From NCBI GenBank assembly GCA_030123585.1, contig CP126120.1:2853001-2917000 (forward strand): a stretch of DNA of 64,000 nt, read 5' to 3'. How positions within the stretch are numbered: the first letter of the stretch is position 1; the number at the start of each line of letters is the position of its first letter. This DNA comes from Rhodanobacteraceae bacterium. Its GTDB lineage: Bacteria > Pseudomonadota > Gammaproteobacteria > Xanthomonadales > Rhodanobacteraceae. This document shows, piece after piece, positions 9,126 through 19,879 of this stretch. The translations under genes were made by a program, and so were the position numbers. The notes beneath the pieces were generated by a model. It saw only the letters and a list, made by a program, of their open reading frames with translations, was not told the origin of the DNA and did no database searches.

Positions 9126-9196
9126 TGACAACGCACTAACCCCGCCGGAGATAGCATCTCCGGCCCGACGCCCGCCACAAGCGGGCGTCTCTTTTT
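9126..9196 (+). ncRNA. Candidate small RNA ending in a strong terminator, antisense to the defence operon
   Basis: In the 204-bp gap between the NYN and MazF genes the plus strand has two perfect hairpins in a row: GCCGGAGAT-AGC-ATCTCCGGC (9144-9164) and GACGCCCGC-n5-GCGGGCGTC (9167-9189), the second followed by CTTTTT (9191-9196). That is a textbook intrinsic terminator, but only for plus-strand transcripts, and no plus-strand gene is near. A possible promoter lies upstream: TTAACA (9089-9094), 19 nt, TATAGT (9114-9119). Together they predict an RNA of about 70 nt. The first hairpin exposes or hides GGAGAT, a ribosome-binding-like sequence. Start position and function are inferred; the terminator itself is clear. 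Confidence 0.5.
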
Positions 9197-9263
9197 CCGA
9201 CCCTCGCAATCTCACCCATGTCTGCCCTGCCGCGACTGCCGAACACGCGGCGGACGATCATCG

Positions 9264-9605
9264 TCATTTGTTGCCCCACAGCCGATCCAGCGCGCGGCTC
9301 ACCCGCTTCGAATCCGCGGCGGCGAGTTTCCCCAGCGCGCCGCGGATCAAGCGCGCATCCAGCGTGAAGAGCTTCATGCGCACCCTGGACGGCGCCGGCA
9401 AGCCGGCCGTGGCCAAGTCTTCCAGCACGCAGTCCAGCGGCCACGGCGCGTGTTGGGCCGAGGTGATCATGGCCAGCACCACATGGCCTGCGGGTGTGTT
9501 GAAAGCCTTGCCGCTGGAAAGCACCAGCGCAGGCCGGTTCTTGCTGGCGGCGCGGTCGGTGAACGGAAACGGCACCCTTATGACCTGCCAGCGGTCAAAG
9601 GCCAC
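9264..9605 (-). CDS. MazF/PemK-like mRNA interferase toxin
   Basis: Toxin of 113 residues in the MazF/PemK/CcdB-like fold. The N-terminal VIRVPFPFTDRAASKNRPAL has the family's PFPF-D and K-RPALV pattern, and VVLAMITSAQHAPWPLD in the middle matches the conserved ITS block. These toxins cleave mRNA at short motifs. It overlaps the end of the antitoxin gene by 11 nt (antitoxin first), so the two are translationally coupled. Both lie between the helicase gene and the NYN-methylase genes, all in one direction. The pair may therefore stabilise the whole locus or act as an abortive-infection arm; this is inferred from position only. Confidence 0.88.
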   Translation of the reverse strand: MAFDRWQVIRVPFPFTDRAASKNRPALVLSSGKAFNTPAGHVVLAMITSAQHAPWPLDCVLEDLATAGLPAPSRVRMKLFTLDARLIRGALGKLAAADSKRVSRALDRLWGNK

Positions 9606-9825
9606 GGTAGGCTTCCTCGTCTTCGCGCGTGGCCCATTCCGTCAACGTGCCTTCAACGGCCTTGAGGTATTCGACATCCAGCGGCTGCACCCGGCGTACC
9701 CGCGCCGTGCCGTCGTCCTGGAGTTCCCAGATGAGGGCGTCGCCCGGCGCCACGTGCAGGGCCTCGCGGATATCCGCGGGGATCGTGGTCTGGCCTTTGC
9801 TCGTGATCTTGGCGATGGCGTTCAT
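9595..9825 (-). CDS. AbrB/MazE-family antitoxin
   Basis: DNA-binding antitoxin of 76 residues with a swapped-hairpin AbrB domain at the N-terminus (ITSKGQTTIPADIREALHV, the PrlF/SpoVT signature) and an acidic C-terminal tail (WATREDEEAYRGL) that would mask the toxin. The ATG at 9825 follows AAGGA and is 91 bp after the helicase stop. Members of this family repress their own operon. The upstream gap contains TACAAT (minus strand, 9859-9854), a possible -10 box, but I could not find a good -35. Confidence 0.88.
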   Translation of the reverse strand: MNAIAKITSKGQTTIPADIREALHVAPGDALIWELQDDGTARVRRVQPLDVEYLKAVEGTLTEWATREDEEAYRGL

Positions 9826-9916
9826 GGCATTGTGTCCTTACGGCAAGGAACGCATTGTACGACGGAAGCCGTGGAGGGACGCCGCACTTCACGCAACCGG
9901 GCGGGAACGACTCGGG

Positions 9917-12900
9917 TCACCCGCGTTCCGCCCGCGCCATCAGCTTGGCGATCTCGTAGTTCACGGAGGCGACGCCCAACTCGGGCTCTTGCGCGAACGG
10001 TTGGCGCACGTAGTGCGGACCGTCCACGCGGTCGCCATCGACCAGCACGATGGCGAGGATGAACTTGTCGCCCTGGTTGAGTGCCGTGCAGATTTCGTTG
10101 CGGGTGATGGTGATCACGTCGGCGCCCCTGGCGCGGCCCTTGACCTCGATGTGGCGTGACTCGGGCAGCACGTCTTGGGCGAGCGGCGGCTGCGACGTGA
10201 TGTCCCAGCCGCATTTTTCGGCCGACACGTCGGTGACGATGCAGCCCAGCGCCCGTTCCGCGGCCATCACGGCATCCATGGCACGCTTTTCGATCAGTGC
10301 GCGCGCTGCCGCGTCGGCGGTAAAGCTGGCCGGAAGTGGCTGACCGCGCAGCCGCGCGAGCAGCCCCATGGGGATGACCAACGCGCCACCGCGCACCACC
10401 GGTGTCGCCGAGACTATGTGGCGCTGCGATTCGATTTCACGCTCGCGCGCACCGAGGCGTGCGGCCAGTTCTTCGGCACGCTTGCGCAGGTTGTCGGGCT
10501 GGATGCGCGGTTGCTTGCCGGCGGCAACCTGTTCGTCCAGCTTCGCTGCGCGGCCGCCGAGATAGTTGATTTCATGGGTGAGGCGAGCGCGCACCGCGTC
10601 GCGAACCTTGTCCAGCCGCTCGACGCGGCGTGTTTTGACTTCTTCGTAATGCTCGGGTACCAGCATCTTCACGGCGTGGGCAATGGCGTGCGTTTCGAGG
10701 TCGACCTTGAGCCACGCCTCATCGAGCAGATGTGCCAGCAACGGCCGGTCGGCTTCGCCAAGCGGTTCGAGACCAAGGTGCGGGGCTGCGTCGGCGGCGC
10801 GCATGGTTCCATCTGCGTCGGCCCATACGAATTGCAGGCGTTGCGAGAGCGCGCGTGCGTCGGCACCGGTGCCTTCGCGAATGGTGTGCTCCAGGATCAG
10901 CAGCAGTGAAGGCTTCTCGCCGGGGTCGGCCGGATTCACCAGCACCGCGCCCTGTTTGAGAAGCGCGCGATCGTCGATCAGGATGGTGTCGATCAACGCC
11001 GCCATCAACGGATGCGCGGGATGCACCAGGTCGGCATCGGGTGCGCCGTGGACATGGATTTCGCTTTTGTCGAAGCAGATACGGTCGTAGCGGCGCAGTA
11101 CGGGTTTGCGGGTGTCGCTGATGCGGCGATCCGCCTCGCGCAAGATGGCGGGTACATGCGGCAATTCGTATCGATCACCCTCGCGGCGCCGCGCGTCGCC
11201 GCCAACGCGCTTGAATGCTTCCAGGAAGAAGCTGCGCAGGAACCACGGCTGCAGCTTGCGCGCCTGCGCGCGATCCATTTCCTCCTTGACCCGGAACAAC
11301 TGGTCCATGGACATGGCGTTGTCCACCAACGCGTTGCGTTGCTGGATGGCCTTGAGGTGCTCGGTGTCGAGGGCGCCGTCGATCACGCGGTCCAGCCGCG
11401 CACGGACTTCAGGGTCATCGCCGTAACGGATGGCCTTGATCAGCAGATCCTTCAGCGATTCGTCATCGAACGCTTCGCCGAGGATGTCGAACACCTGGCC
11501 GCCCAGGGCCTCGCGCTCGATCTCCAGCTTGTCGAACAGCCGCTGGAAGACGGCGCCCTCGCGGGTTTCCCTGGCGACCAGGTTCCACAGATGGCACACC
11601 TCGCGCTGGCCAATGCGGTGGATGCGGCCGAAGCGCTGCTCGATGCGGTTGGGATTCCACGGCAGGTCGTAGTTCACCATCAGGTTGGCGTTCTGAAGGT
11701 TGACGCCTTCGCCGGCCGCGTCGGTGGCCACCATGACCAACGTGTCCTTGTCCTGGCGGAACAGTTCCTGGGCCTTCGAGCGGTCGTCCCGGTTCACGCC
11801 GCCGTGGATCGTGACCACGGCGTCCGCGTTGCCAATGACGTCGATGATGCGCTGCTTGAGATAATTGAGCGTGTCGCGGTGCTCGGTGAAGACGATCAAC
11901 TTGCGGCGGTTGCCCGCGGCATCGCGCATTTCGGGATCGTCCTGCAGCAACCGCGAGAACTGCTGCCACTTGCTGTCGCTGTGGGAAGCGACCACCCGAC
12001 GCGCCTGTTCCTCCAGACCCTTGAGGATTTCGATTTCGGCCTGCAGCTCCTCGATGGTGCGCGCTGCCGTGGCTTGATCGACGACTTGCTCTGAATAACG
12101 CTCGTAGTCGTCCGGGCTGAGCTCCTCTTCGGCTTCATCGAGATCGTCCGGCAGGTCCAGCGTGCGGGCGATGTAGAGTTCGGCTTCCTCGCCCACGCGC
12201 TGGCCGCGCTTCAGAAGCTTCTCTTCCTCCAGCCGGTTCTGAAGCTTGCGATGACGGCGCTTCAGTGACTGGTAAATGGCCTCGGGGCTGGATGCGAGGC
12301 GACGTTGCAGCAGGGTGAGTGCGAATCCAACCGTGCCCTTGCGCTTGCCGTCCAGTTGGTCGGCGCGGTTCATCTCATCGCGGACGTAGTTGGTCACTGC
12401 CTCGTACAGCCCGGCTTCCAGTGGCGACAGGGTGTAGTTGATGGTGTACGCACGCCGCTCCGGGAACAGCGGCTTGCCGTCGAACTTCAGCAGCTTTTCC
12501 TTGACCATCCGGCGCATCATGTCGCTGACGTCGATCTTGTGTGCACTTTCGCGGAACTTGCCGTAGAAGCGGTCGCCATCCAGCAACGAGAGGAACAGCT
12601 GGAAGTCTTCTTCCTTGCCGTTGTGGGGCGTCGCAGTCATCAGCAGGAAGTGCCGGCACAGGCCGCCGAGTTGTTCGCCCAGTTCGAAGCGCTGGGTCTT
12701 CTTGATCTCGTTGCCGAAATAGTGCGCGGCCAGCTTGTGCGCCTCATCGACGACGATCAGGTCCCAATAGGTTTCACCGAGCCTGGCGCGGTACTCGTCG
12801 TTGCGCGCGAGCTGGTCCAGCCGGACGATCAGCCGGTCTTGTTCGGCGAAGTAGTTGCCCGTGACCGAGCTTTCCTGCTTCTCGCGGCTGAAAATCTGGA

Positions 12901-13432
12901 AGTCGAGATCGAACTTTTCGTGAAGTTCGTCCTGCCACTGACCGGCGAGCGAACCAGGGGCCACGATGAGGATGCGCGCGGCATCGGCGCGCATGATGAG
13001 TTCGCGCATCAGCAGACCGGCCATGATGGTCTTGCCGGCGCCGGGGTCGTCTGCCAACACGAAGCGCAGCGGCTGCCGCGGCAGCATCGCCTCGTACACG
13101 GCGGAAATCTGGTGGGGGAGCGGCTCCACGTTGGAGGTGTGGATCGCCATCATCGGGTCGAACAGGTGGGCGAGCTCGATCCGGAGTGCTTCGGCCGCCA
13201 GCTTGAAGTCGGCGCCATCGGCGTTGAACGACCAATGCGCGCGAGTCGTTGCGTGCGTGAGCGAGGGCTCGTCGCCACGGAACAGCATGCGTTCCGTGGG
13301 GATTCCGCTGGCATCCTTGTATATGACCGTGACGGCGTCATCGCCTACCGTATCAACCGAGATGATCGACACCGGTCCCGCCGGGTCGATCCCTGTGATC
13401 TGCGCCCCTTTGGCAAGCTCTTCGAGTTTCAA
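9917..13432 (-). CDS. SNF2/DEAD-like helicase with DUF3883-like C-terminal domain
   Basis: Superfamily 2 helicase of about 1171 residues, first gene of the defence-type operon. Seen motifs: Walker A DDPGAGKT (about 128-135), DEAHK (229-233), MTATPHNG, and motif [13 protein letters not shown]. The C-terminal part has a DUF3883-like block ([21 protein letters not shown]), which resembles nuclease-fold domains with a conserved Glu-Val-Lys. The start is taken as TTG at 13432 because AGGGGA lies 7 nt upstream and the protein then begins [14 protein letters not shown], as homologues do; the in-frame ATG at 13507 would add 25 unlikely residues. Such helicases occur with DUF1156 methylases and DUF499 ATPases and with DISARM. 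It would translocate on invading DNA; no activity is proven here. Confidence 0.9.
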   Translation of the reverse strand: MKLEELAKGAQITGIDPAGPVSIISVDTVGDDAVTVIYKDASGIPTERMLFRGDEPSLTHATTRAHWSFNADGADFKLAAEALRIELAHLFDPMMAIHTSNVEPLPHQISAVYEAMLPRQPLRFVLADDPGAGKTIMAGLLMRELIMRADAARILIVAPGSLAGQWQDELHEKFDLDFQIFSREKQESSVTGNYFAEQDRLIVRLDQLARNDEYRARLGETYWDLIVVDEAHKLAAHYFGNEIKKTQRFELGEQLGGLCRHFLLMTATPHNGKEEDFQLFLSLLDGDRFYGKFRESAHKIDVSDMMRRMVKEKLLKFDGKPLFPERRAYTINYTLSPLEAGLYEAVTNYVRDEMNRADQLDGKRKGTVGFALTLLQRRLASSPEAIYQSLKRRHRKLQNRLEEEKLLKRGQRVGEEAELYIARTLDLPDDLDEAEEELSPDDYERYSEQVVDQATAARTIEELQAEIEILKGLEEQARRVVASHSDSKWQQFSRLLQDDPEMRDAAGNRRKLIVFTEHRDTLNYLKQRIIDVIGNADAVVTIHGGVNRDDRSKAQELFRQDKDTLVMVATDAAGEGVNLQNANLMVNYDLPWNPNRIEQRFGRIHRIGQREVCHLWNLVARETREGAVFQRLFDKLEIEREALGGQVFDILGEAFDDESLKDLLIKAIRYGDDPEVRARLDRVIDGALDTEHLKAIQQRNALVDNAMSMDQLFRVKEEMDRAQARKLQPWFLRSFFLEAFKRVGGDARRREGDRYELPHVPAILREADRRISDTRKPVLRRYDRICFDKSEIHVHGAPDADLVHPAHPLMAALIDTILIDDRALLKQGAVLVNPADPGEKPSLLLILEHTIREGTGADARALSQRLQFVWADADGTMRAADAAPHLGLEPLGEADRPLLAHLLDEAWLKVDLETHAIAHAVKMLVPEHYEEVKTRRVERLDKVRDAVRARLTHEINYLGGRAAKLDEQVAAGKQPRIQPDNLRKRAEELAARLGAREREIESQRHIVSATPVVRGGALVIPMGLLARLRGQPLPASFTADAAARALIEKRAMDAVMAAERALGCIVTDVSAEKCGWDITSQPPLAQDVLPESRHIEVKGRARGADVITITRNEICTALNQGDKFILAIVLVDGDRVDGPHYVRQPFAQEPELGVASVNYEIAKLMARAERG

Positions 13433-13687
13433 CTCCGTTCCCCTGCTTCTTGGTGGCGGGTGTGCGTCATTCCGTCCACCGCATCCGATCCGTCCGAAGT
13501 GCAGCATGATAGTGCCTCACCAGGCGAGACTGGCTGATGGCGCGGCTTGCGCGATGGCGGAGGGCACAAGCGGCGCTTGGCGTGGGCGTCCACTCGATTC
13601 ACCCCTTGAGCACCGCCTTGCGCGTGCTCGCCGTGGCCTGCAATATCACGCGCACGGCGCGGGGTGCCGGGTTGATTGGGGATTGCG

Positions 13688-15679
13688 ATGAAACTTCTGT
13701 TGCGCTGTGCGCTCGGCCTGCTTGCCTGTGGCGTGTTGACGACCGCGCTGGCGGATCCGGTGTCGTTTTCCGATCTCGCGCGGCATGCGCGTTACAGGAT
13801 GGTGAAGATTTCCCCCGACGGCACCCACATCGCCGCCACGTCGGTGCTGGCAAACGGCCAGACGGTGTTGTCGCTGATCGACCTGAAGACGCGGAAGGGG
13901 GCCAACATCACGCCGCGCGAAGGCGATGACGTGCAGGATTTCTGGTGGGCTTCATCGAATTACGTCGTGTACAACGAAGCCGAGCACGACGGCGGTTGGG
14001 ACATTCCACTCGCGACAGGTGAGCTGTACAGCGTCGAGGCCGACGGCGGCAGCCCGACCATGTTGTACGGCTACCGCATGAGCGGCATGCAAACCGGTTC
14101 GAACATCCAGCACGCCACCGCCGAGAACGGCACGGCGCAATTCCTGGCGCGCATCGACGGCGATCCCGACCACATCCTGGCCGTCGTCACCAGTTGGGAT
14201 GCCTCCGGATCGGCGGGTGCGCTGAATGCCGTGTATCGCATGGATGTGCGCAACGGCAACAAGATTCGCGTTACCGGCGCGCCGATGCGCGAGGCGTCGT
14301 TCCTCGCCGACCACCACGGCCACGTGCGCTTCGCGATGGGCGACGACCTGTCGGGCAACCGCGTGGTGTACATGCGTCCCGCCGATGGCGGCGACTGGGA
14401 ATTGCTGCAGCAGGCCAGCGGCGAGCGTGACTGGCCGCTCGTGTTCAGCGCCGACGACAAGACCGTGTGGTTCGCCTGCCCGGGCGCGCCCGGGCTCGGC
14501 GTCTGCAGGTTCGACCCGGTGACCAGGAAGATGACCAATGTGTGGAGCAATCCGCGCGTGGAAGCCACGGGACTGGCGCGAGGCCTGGCCGAGGATTCGG
14601 TGATCGGCGTCGAATTCACCGATGGGCGCCCGGCGGTGTCCGTGTTCGACAACCAGGCGCCCGGCGTGCAGGCGCTGGTCGAATTGATGAAGCAATATCC
14701 CGGCGAGGACGTGCAGTTCGTGTCCGGCACCGACGACGGCAGCAAGGCCATCGCGCTGGTGGACGCCGACGTCGATCCGGGCACGTTCTTCCTGTACGAC
14801 AAGGCGTCGAATGCGTTCACGCCGCTGCTGCAGCGCGCGCCGTGGATCGATCCCAACCAGCTCGGCCGCGCCGATCCCTTCACCTTCAAGACCCGTGATG
14901 GCCTGACCGAAGAGGGTTATGTCACGTATCCGCCCGGCAAGGATGGCGCGAAGGATCTGCCGATGGTGGTGTTCGTGCACGGCGGTCCCTACGGCGTACG
15001 CGACACCTGGGAGTACGATCCCTACGTGCAGGCGATGGCGACGCGCGGCTACGCGGTACTGCAGGTGAACTTCCGCGGCTCGGGCGGCTACGGCTTCGAT
15101 TTCGAGAAGGCCGGCTGGCGGCAATGGGGCGGCAAGATGCAGGACGACGTCACCGACGCGACGCGCTGGGCGATCGCGCAGGGCATCGCCGACAAGGACC
15201 GCATCTGCATCTACGGCGGCAGTTACGGCGGCTATGCGGCGCTGGAAGGCGCGGTGTCGGTGCCCGATCTGTACAAGTGCGCGATCGGCTATGTCGGCGT
15301 GTACGACCTGACCTTGATGTACCGTGGTGGCAGCGACGCGATGCAGAACATCTACGGCAAGGATTACCTGAAGCGCGTGCTGGGCACCGACATGACCGCG
15401 CTGGCGCAACACTCGCCGATCTACCAGTTGGACAATCTCAAGGCCAGGGTGATGCTGGTCGTGGGCGGGCGCGACACCCGCGTGCCGCCGGTGCAGGGCA
15501 TGGACATGCACATTGCGCTGCTGAAGAAAAAGATCGCGCACGAATGGTTGTACAAGCCCGACGAGTGGCACGGTTTCTACGACGAGAAGAACATCGCCGA
15601 ACTGTTCGCGAAGGTGGATGCCTTCCTCGACGCCAATATCGGATCTGGCGCGGCCGGCAAGACGGCGCTCGTCCACTGA
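13688..15679 (+). CDS. Exported S9-family prolyl oligopeptidase-like peptidase
   Basis: Serine peptidase of 663 residues. An N-terminal signal peptide (LLLRCALGLLACGVLTTALA) predicts export to the periplasm. A beta-propeller half, with the TolB-like block MVKISPDGTHIAATS, is followed by an alpha/beta hydrolase domain. The catalytic serine lies in GGSYGGY (about residue 510), the aspartate in GGRDTRVP and the histidine in DEWHGF, so the triad is complete. The ATG at 13688 gives the shortest protein with an intact signal peptide. Family members cut short peptides, often after proline or acyl-amino acids. It is convergent with the LysR gene 4 bp beyond its stop and diverges from the helicase gene. 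A second S9 peptidase lies past aceA. Confidence 0.9.
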   Translation: MKLLLRCALGLLACGVLTTALADPVSFSDLARHARYRMVKISPDGTHIAATSVLANGQTVLSLIDLKTRKGANITPREGDDVQDFWWASSNYVVYNEAEHDGGWDIPLATGELYSVEADGGSPTMLYGYRMSGMQTGSNIQHATAENGTAQFLARIDGDPDHILAVVTSWDASGSAGALNAVYRMDVRNGNKIRVTGAPMREASFLADHHGHVRFAMGDDLSGNRVVYMRPADGGDWELLQQASGERDWPLVFSADDKTVWFACPGAPGLGVCRFDPVTRKMTNVWSNPRVEATGLARGLAEDSVIGVEFTDGRPAVSVFDNQAPGVQALVELMKQYPGEDVQFVSGTDDGSKAIALVDADVDPGTFFLYDKASNAFTPLLQRAPWIDPNQLGRADPFTFKTRDGLTEEGYVTYPPGKDGAKDLPMVVFVHGGPYGVRDTWEYDPYVQAMATRGYAVLQVNFRGSGGYGFDFEKAGWRQWGGKMQDDVTDATRWAIAQGIADKDRICIYGGSYGGYAALEGAVSVPDLYKCAIGYVGVYDLTLMYRGGSDAMQNIYGKDYLKRVLGTDMTALAQHSPIYQLDNLKARVMLVVGGRDTRVPPVQGMDMHIALLKKKIAHEWLYKPDEWHGFYDEKNIAELFAKVDAFLDANIGSGAAGKTALVH

Positions 15680-15683
15680 CGGG

Positions 15684-16688
15684 TCAGCGCTCCGAGTGCC
15701 CCGGCTCGTCGTGCTCGCGGTAGGCCAGCAGGCCCGGCTTGATCTGGTTGATGAAGTCGCGCGCCTCGGCCGACAGGTATTTCCCCTTGCGCATCACCAC
15801 GCCGTAGCTGCGTTGCGGAAACCATGCGCGCATGTTGCGCGCGACCAGGCGCTCGTTGTCGGCCTCGGTGAGGCAAATGCCGGTGACGATGGAAATGCCC
15901 AGCCCCATCGCGACGTATTGCTTGATCACTTCCCAGCCGCCGACTTCGATCGCGACGGTGTAGGGCACCTTGCGTTGCTGGAACACCAGGTCCACCAGCC
16001 GGTAAGTGGTGAGGCGATGCGGCGGCAGGATCAACCCGAACGGTGAAAGATCGGCGAGGGTCAGGTCGGGTTTGTCGGCGAGCGGATGCCCGATCGGCAG
16101 GATCAGCATCGGATCGTAGTTCTGGAACGGCTGGTAGGTGATGTCGTTCGGCACGTCCAGCATCGAGCCCACCGCGAAGTCGGCCTGGTTGGAACGCAGC
16201 ATCGCGAGGCCGTCCTTGCCGGTCACGTTGGCGAGCTGCAGGCGCACGCCGGGGAAGCGTTCGCGGTAGCCCGCGACCAGCGGCGGCAGCAGGTACTGGA
16301 TCGTCGACGATCCCGCCGCGATGGTGAGTTCGCCCGCGCCGAGTCCTTCCACGGCGCTGTGGAAGCGGGTGTCGAGCGTGTCCAGTCCTTCCACCAGCGG
16401 ACGCGCCTGCTCGAACAGCGCCTGGCCTTCGCGCGTCAGCGTGATGCGTCTGCGCCCGCGTTCGACCAGCCGCGCGCCGAGTTCGCGCTCCAGCGCCTGC
16501 AATTGCAGGCTGATCGACGGCGCCGACAGGAACAGCGATTCGGCCGCGCGCGCGAGGGTGCCGAGCTTGGCGATGGCCACGAACGCGCGCAGTTGCTTGT
16601 AGCGGTTGCCCTTGTAATAGAAGCGCGCCGGGTCGCCGGCATGCGCCGTGCGCCGTTTGCCGCGAGATCGTGGCCGCTGGGTGCCCAT
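15684..16688 (-). CDS. LysR-family (CysB-like) transcriptional regulator, likely controlling aceBA
   Basis: Regulator of 334 residues. The winged helix-turn-helix lies at about residues 30-95 (YKQLRAFVAIAKLGTLARAA, then APSISLQLQALERELG), followed by a periplasmic-binding-like effector domain. The YYKGNRYKQLRAF start resembles the CysB-type subgroup, with a short basic extension before it. It is transcribed away from aceB across a 153-bp gap that holds a perfect inverted repeat (16750-16770) of the T-N11-A kind LysR proteins bind. The arrangement suggests control of the glyoxylate shunt and of itself, perhaps in response to acetate or a fatty-acid-derived signal; the ligand cannot be read from sequence. 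Confidence 0.9.
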   Translation of the reverse strand: MGTQRPRSRGKRRTAHAGDPARFYYKGNRYKQLRAFVAIAKLGTLARAAESLFLSAPSISLQLQALERELGARLVERGRRRITLTREGQALFEQARPLVEGLDTLDTRFHSAVEGLGAGELTIAAGSSTIQYLLPPLVAGYRERFPGVRLQLANVTGKDGLAMLRSNQADFAVGSMLDVPNDITYQPFQNYDPMLILPIGHPLADKPDLTLADLSPFGLILPPHRLTTYRLVDLVFQQRKVPYTVAIEVGGWEVIKQYVAMGLGISIVTGICLTEADNERLVARNMRAWFPQRSYGVVMRKGKYLSAEARDFINQIKPGLLAYREHDEPGHSER

Positions 16689-16749
16689 TGGGGTTCGGTT
16701 TCGTCCGGTGAATGGTTTTGGTTCAAATGTTTAGGAGCAACTTTATTTA

Positions 16750-16770
16750 TTTCAATCTTATGCATTGAAA
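16750..16770. promoter_or_regulatory. Candidate LysR operator between the regulator and aceB
   Basis: The inverted repeat TTTCAAT-n7-ATTGAAA is perfect, A/T-rich against a GC-rich background, and sits between divergent genes. It contains the T-N11-A core expected of LysR operators. It overlaps the predicted -35 of aceB. Confidence 0.55.
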
Positions 16771-16792
16771 GCTCTGCTTTGTCAAATATTAC
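16765..16792 (+). promoter_or_regulatory. Candidate aceB promoter
   Basis: TTGAAA (16765-16770) and TATTAC (16787-16792) are separated by 16 nt, about 50 bp before the aceB ATG. The -35 box shares bases with the right arm of the LysR-type operator, so a bound regulator would contact polymerase or block it. Confidence 0.4.
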
Positions 16793-16841
16793 AGGTCAGC
16801 CTAGCGTCGAGGTGCCCGCCACGATCGAAGAGGAACGTGCC

Positions 16842-18446
16842 ATGGCCGTACCGATGGAGAGGCTGAACGAAGAAACGGGAATCGAGATTCCGGATGGGTT
16901 CCCGCCCGCACACCGGGCGATCCTGACCGGGCCCGCGCAGGCGCTGCTGGTCGATCTGCACCGCCGTTTCGAACCGCGCCGGCAGGCCTTGCTGGCGGAA
17001 CGCGCGAGACTGCAGGCGCGCCGGGATGCGGGCGAGTTGCCGGATTTCCGCGCCGACACCCGCGCGATCCGCGACGCCGAATGGACGGTTGCGCCGATCC
17101 CGGCCGCGTTGCTGGACCGCCGCGTCGAGATCACCGGCCCGGTGGACCGCAAGATGGTGATCAACGCGCTGAACTCCGGCGCCAACGTGTTCATGGCGGA
17201 TTTCGAGGATTCCACCGCGCCGGCCTGGAACAACCTGCTGGACGGCCAGGTGAACCTGCGCGACGCGGTGGCCGGCACGATCGCTTTTCGCAACGATGAT
17301 GGCCGCGAGTACCGGTTGAACGCGACGACCGCGGTGCTGATGGTGCGTCCGCGCGGCTGGCACCTGCCGGAAAACCACGTGCGGATCGATGGCGAGCCGA
17401 TGTCGGGCGCGTTGTTCGACTTCGCGCTGTTCGCGTTCCACAACGCGCGCGCGTTGGCGGCGAAGAACCTTGGACCGTACTTCTACCTGCCCAAGCTGCA
17501 GTCGATGGAAGAAGCCGCCCTGTGGAATGACGTGATGGACTACGTCGAACGCGCGCTGGGTCTGGCCGTCGGCACCTTCAAGGCGACGGTGCTGATCGAG
17601 ACGTTGCCGGCTGCGTTCCAGATGGATGAAATCCTGTACGCTCTGCGCCGGCGCGTGGTCGGCCTCAACTGCGGGCGCTGGGATTACATCTTCTCGTACC
17701 TCAAGACCCTGCGCGCGCACGCCGACCGCGTGCTGCCCGATCGCGGGCAGGTCGCGATGACGGTGCCGTTCCTGCGCCACTACTCGCAACACCTGATCCG
17801 GGTCTGCCATCGCCGCGGCGCGTTCGCGATGGGCGGCATGGCCGCGCAGATCCCGATCAAGGGCGATGCCGCCGCCAACGGCGCGGCGCTCGCGAAGGTG
17901 CGCGCCGACAAGCTGCGCGAGGTCACGGACGGCCACGATGGAACGTGGGTGGCGCATCCCGCGCTGGTGCCCGTTGCGCGCGAGGTTTTCGACACGCACA
18001 TGCCGGCGCCCAACCAGTTGCATGTCAAACGCGACGACGTGCAGGTGACCCGCGACATGCTGCTCGCGCCCTGTGGCGGCACGATCACGCAAGCGGGGTT
18101 CGACAACAACGTCGAGGTCGCGCTGCGTTATGTGGCGGCGTGGCTGGATGGCCTCGGCTGCGTGCCGATCCATCACCTGATGGAAGACGCCGCCACCGCC
18201 GAGATCGCACGCACGCAGCTCTGGCAATGGCTGCATCACGGCGACGGCCTCACGTTCGACGACGGCGCGCCGATCACCTTCGCGCGTTTCGATCAGGCGC
18301 TCGCCGCGCAGGCTCATGCACTCGCCGCCGGCGCGCAGCCCGGCGCGGCAAAGGCCGAGGCGGCCGCGCACCTGCTCGGTGAACTGGTGCGTGCCGAGAC
18401 GCTCGCCGATTTCCTGACCATTCCCGCTTACCCGCAACTGCATTGA
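16842..18446 (+). CDS. aceB: Malate synthase A
   Basis: Second enzyme of the glyoxylate shunt: condenses acetyl-CoA and glyoxylate to malate in the cytoplasm. The product has 534 residues, the normal length for the A type. The family signature [17 protein letters not shown] is present around residue 270, and [15 protein letters not shown] holds conserved acidic residues. The ATG at 16842 follows GAGGAA. A long open frame continues upstream but is antisense to the LysR gene and not coding. aceA follows 26 bp later on the same strand, so the pair forms one operon that lets the cell grow on acetate or fatty acids. Confidence 0.95.
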   Translation: MAVPMERLNEETGIEIPDGFPPAHRAILTGPAQALLVDLHRRFEPRRQALLAERARLQARRDAGELPDFRADTRAIRDAEWTVAPIPAALLDRRVEITGPVDRKMVINALNSGANVFMADFEDSTAPAWNNLLDGQVNLRDAVAGTIAFRNDDGREYRLNATTAVLMVRPRGWHLPENHVRIDGEPMSGALFDFALFAFHNARALAAKNLGPYFYLPKLQSMEEAALWNDVMDYVERALGLAVGTFKATVLIETLPAAFQMDEILYALRRRVVGLNCGRWDYIFSYLKTLRAHADRVLPDRGQVAMTVPFLRHYSQHLIRVCHRRGAFAMGGMAAQIPIKGDAAANGAALAKVRADKLREVTDGHDGTWVAHPALVPVAREVFDTHMPAPNQLHVKRDDVQVTRDMLLAPCGGTITQAGFDNNVEVALRYVAAWLDGLGCVPIHHLMEDAATAEIARTQLWQWLHHGDGLTFDDGAPITFARFDQALAAQAHALAAGAQPGAAKAEAAAHLLGELVRAETLADFLTIPAYPQLH

Positions 18447-18472
18447 TTGCCGCCACCTCCAAGGAGCACGAC

Positions 18473-19765
<1,293 letters not shown>

Positions 19766-19796
19766 GAATTCGTCTTGCATCGTTTCAGTATTGGCC

Positions 19797-19816
19797 GGGG
19801 GCGCGTTCGCGCCCCC
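19797..19816. terminator. GC-rich hairpin after aceA, weak terminator candidate
   Basis: GGGGGCGC and GCGCCCCC form an 8-bp stem with a GTTC loop, 31 bp after the aceA stop. There is no T-run after it, so it may slow or help end transcription, or only protect the 3' end. Confidence 0.4.
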
Positions 19817-19879
19817 GCGCTTGTGGGGTGCCGGAAGGCGCGCTAACGTTGGGGTTTCGACGATTGCCGGGGAGCGACG

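Noticed and set aside
9144..9196. Double hairpin considered as the terminator of the MazF or NYN gene
   Set aside because: The T-run is only on the plus strand; on the minus strand the stem is followed by GGGCC.
16086..16841. Long open frame upstream of and continuous with aceB, and many other 200-500-codon frames antisense to real genes
   Set aside because: They are Arg/Ala/His-rich shadows produced by high GC, lie opposite clear genes and contain no domain.
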